Shown one piece after another: positions 61,739 to 64,000 of a stretch of DNA of 64,000 bases (within the stretch, counting starts at the first letter, position 1; each line of letters opens with the position of its first letter). The notes beneath the pieces are model-generated. The model ran no database searches, had not been told where the DNA came from, and was given only the letters and a program-made list of their open reading frames with translations. Made by a program: the position numbers and the translations under genes. Source of the stretch: Physcomitrium patens (lineage: Eukaryota > Streptophyta > Bryopsida > Funariales > Funariaceae); NCBI RefSeq assembly GCF_000002425.4, contig NC_037269.1, positions 8,949,444-9,013,443 of the forward strand, given 5' to 3'.

Positions 61739-62123
61739 TATATCATCATAGATGAAGTATCATCCAAAAACCTTAAGTCTTAATCTTCTTATTGATATAA
61801 TATATTGAATTAGTAATTAAAAAAATTCAAATATAAGATCTTTGTAAAAAATAAACATATTTTATTTCATATTCTTTATAAATAAAATTTGATTTTAAAG
61901 TATTTTAGAAAGCATTTTTATTTTACTAAAAAAATATTTTATTTTAAAATTATAATGGTTTTATTAATAATTATAATCATATTATTATGTGACATTTTTT
62001 ATATACTAATTTATAGTTTTATATTGTCGTCAATATTAAAATGTAGTTTTGAGATATATATATATATATATATATATAGATAATGACATTTTATTTCTTA
62101 TAAACCTTGGATTTGTAATTCAT

Positions 62124-62414
62124 AGAATATTTAAGAAAATATCCATAATCAATTATATAAAAATAGAGTTATTTTGTTTATACTACTAAAGACATAAAAT
62201 ATTTAAAGAAATATCTATAGTCAATCATATATAAAATAGAGTTATTTTGTTTATACTACTAAAGACATAGAATATTTAAAGAAATATCTATAATCAATCA
62301 TATATAAAATAGAGTTATTTTGTTTATACTACTAAAGACATAGAATATTTAAGGAAATATCTATAGTCAATCATATATAAAATAGAGTTATTTTGTTTGT
62401 ACTACTAAAGACAT
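62124..62414 (+). repeat. 73-bp tandem repeat, four units
   Basis: Units start at about 62124, 62196, 62269 and 62342. The last three are nearly identical (period exactly 73); the first is more diverged and one base shorter. Unit begins AGAATATTTAAAGAAATATC and ends CTACTAAAGACAT. AT-rich, no coding. Confidence 0.9.
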
Positions 62415-63235
62415 ATAAAATTATTTTTTAATTTCATTAAATATCTTGGCTTGTAATTTAGTTCTACTCTGAACTTAATGATTAAAACAATAAGTAATAA
62501 AATTAAAATTTTATGTGTTTAATAAAGCTAGTATTTATTATAATTTATTCTAATACTTACTTTTCTTTGCAAATTAAAACTTTAAAATTACAATTAAAAT
62601 ACTTTAAGGTATAAATGATAATCTATTCTTTTCTAAGTAGATAGATATAGTCACATAGTTAGACACTCATATTTTAATTAGTACAATCCCTGATGATAAC
62701 ATAATGTATGTTAATCTCTGATTCAAAGTGTAAATATGACCTGTTTATTTGATGACGGAAAGAATGCATTCTCTCCTTGAGAAAGTTACATCATTGTAAA
62801 AGAAATCAAAACTCTCTTTTTTTGTTTGACTTTTAATAAACTTTATAATGTACAAAACCTAGTTTTAATTTCTAAATTCTTTTAACAAATAAATGATGAT
62901 ATAATGTAAATCATATTCTAGAAACTCATTTGTCATGCAAAAAACATAACAGTTGTAAGTGTGATAAGCTTCTGTGAAGTATTTGGAAGAAAATCATTAC
63001 TTCACATGATTTTACAATTAATCTCACCAAAAAAAATTCCAATTACAATTAATCTCACCAAAATAAAGTATTACAAATAGAACATCCAATGCATGAAGTA
63101 ATTTAAAAAAAGAAAGAGAGTTTCTTCAAAAGAGGCAAAAAATTATAAAGTATATAAAAAAAGTAAAGCGTTCCCAATCGCGTTCCCAACCACGTTCTCA
63201 ACGCGTTCTCCAAGAACTTTCTATAATCGTTACTT
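62415..63235. other. AT-rich intergenic, no gene recognised
   Basis: No open frames or repeats of note except two nearly identical copies of CCAATTACAATTAATCTCACC-like text around 63010-63062. Confidence 0.4.
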
Positions 63236-63505
63236 TTGTATGAGAGGGAACGAACGAACGAACGAACGACGAACAGACGAATGAACGATATCGGCAGCAA
63301 GGGCTTTGTTTTTTTTTCACATTAGGGCTAAGACGTCGGACCAGGGAGCGGGGGGACGGCTATTGGGTTGACCCCATAGGGGGCTGGGTAGGACCAGTGG
63401 GTGAATGACAGCTGGAAGAAGCATGGTGGGACCGTGACTGGCACGGAGGACAGTTCCTGTGCAGAACAATGTCTCCTCTCTGTCGTTCTCTCTCTCCGGC
63501 TCTGG

Positions 63506-63545
<40 letters not shown>

Positions 63546-64000
63546 GTGAGCGAGGAAGGAAGGGGAAGGAAGGAAGGAAGGAAGGCTTTGACGATGATGG
63601 TGGAGCTGCTGCTGCTGCTTTTGTGAATGAGGGTTAGACAGACAGACCAATACCATTGTGGAGTTTTAATGTAGGACGGAGGGAGCGCTATTGCTGCTGC
63701 TTTCGAAGCTTGGGTGAGTGTGGTGATATAGGGATGCTTTCCCTGCAAGCTGGAATCGGTTCGGAAGGGGTATATGAGTTTCGGTGAGGTAGGTGAATGG
63801 GAGACGTCGGGAGATTTAGTTTTTGCTCGTGATGACTACTGTGAGGTTTTCGTGATTGCAACGGTGTTGAATTGTGGGGATTAGAATCTGTGGTAGGACC
63901 GGAAAATTAATTTCTAGAACGAGCTTGTCTGTCGTGAAGAAGAGATTGATTGTCCCCTGTTTGTCTGATTTTTTATTTTTTATTTTTTGTTTTATTTTTA
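63236..64000 (+). promoter_or_regulatory. Likely 5' end of another gene, running off the window
   Basis: Composition changes from AT-rich to balanced at about 63170. Contains a GAAC tetranucleotide run (about 63248-63268), a 30-bp CT run (about 63511-63541), a GGAA run (63553-63586) and a GCT run (about 63605-63622). The arrangement resembles the leader of SCAR and VPS35, so a plus-strand promoter and 5' UTR is plausible. No coding exon could be identified and the opposite strand is not excluded. Confidence 0.35.

Noticed and set aside
63317..63748. 143-codon and 98-codon minus-strand frames at the right end
   Set aside because: They run through CT/GA simple repeats and show no family signature; better explained as leader DNA of a plus-strand gene.

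Overview
The window is plant nuclear DNA: two intron-rich, conserved eukaryotic genes sit among decayed LTR retrotransposons and AT-rich, microsatellite-laden intergenic DNA. The mixture (short introns, moss-like SCAR N-terminus, several chromodomain-bearing Ty3/gypsy elements, a Ty3/gypsy family with an FLDDF-type reverse transcriptase box) suggests a bryophyte, most likely a moss. This is inference; no species can be named from the sequence alone.

Layout. 1-8.9 kb: two related, head-to-tail Ty3/gypsy elements (A, cut by the window start; B, with gag, protease, RT, RNase H and integrase), then a coiled-coil reading frame and a 28-bp minisatellite. 9.1-10.6 kb: minus-strand Ty1/copia gag relic and its leader. 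10.6-13.0 kb: older Ty3/gypsy relic C. 14.16-21.86 kb (minus): a complete VPS35 gene, 21 coding exons, 795 aa after manual splicing. 22.5-26.8 kb: unidentified relic, then a rearranged chromovirus (locus 1). 26.8-33.6 kb: AT-rich desert with many TA repeats and one tRNA-like fold. 33.8-41.5 kb (plus): promoter/leader and a complete SCAR/WAVE gene, nine coding exons, 883 aa. 42.8-57.7 kb: three chromovirus copies: a rearranged one (locus 2), a minus-strand one (E) and a plus-strand one (D). 58.9-61.7 kb: PIF/Harbinger-like transposase relic, an unidentified short frame, nested palindromes. 62.1-62.4 kb: 73-bp tandem repeat. 63.2-64 kb: GC-richer, CT/GA-rich segment that looks like the 5' end of another plus-strand gene.

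How it works together. VPS35 (retromer sorting at endosomes) and SCAR (activator of Arp2/3 actin nucleation) both look intact; they share no operon-like relationship and are separated by about 15 kb. All transposon coding regions seen are broken by stops, frameshifts or lost catalytic residues.

Most notable observation: locus 2 reads LTR(+), gag-protease(+), LTR(-), RT-to-chromodomain(-), LTR(+), with each coding part present only once. That is the layout expected when a retrotransposon cDNA integrates into itself and the resulting inversion circle enters the chromosome. Locus 1 shows a similar layout with a different breakpoint. No previously undescribed cellular system was identified.
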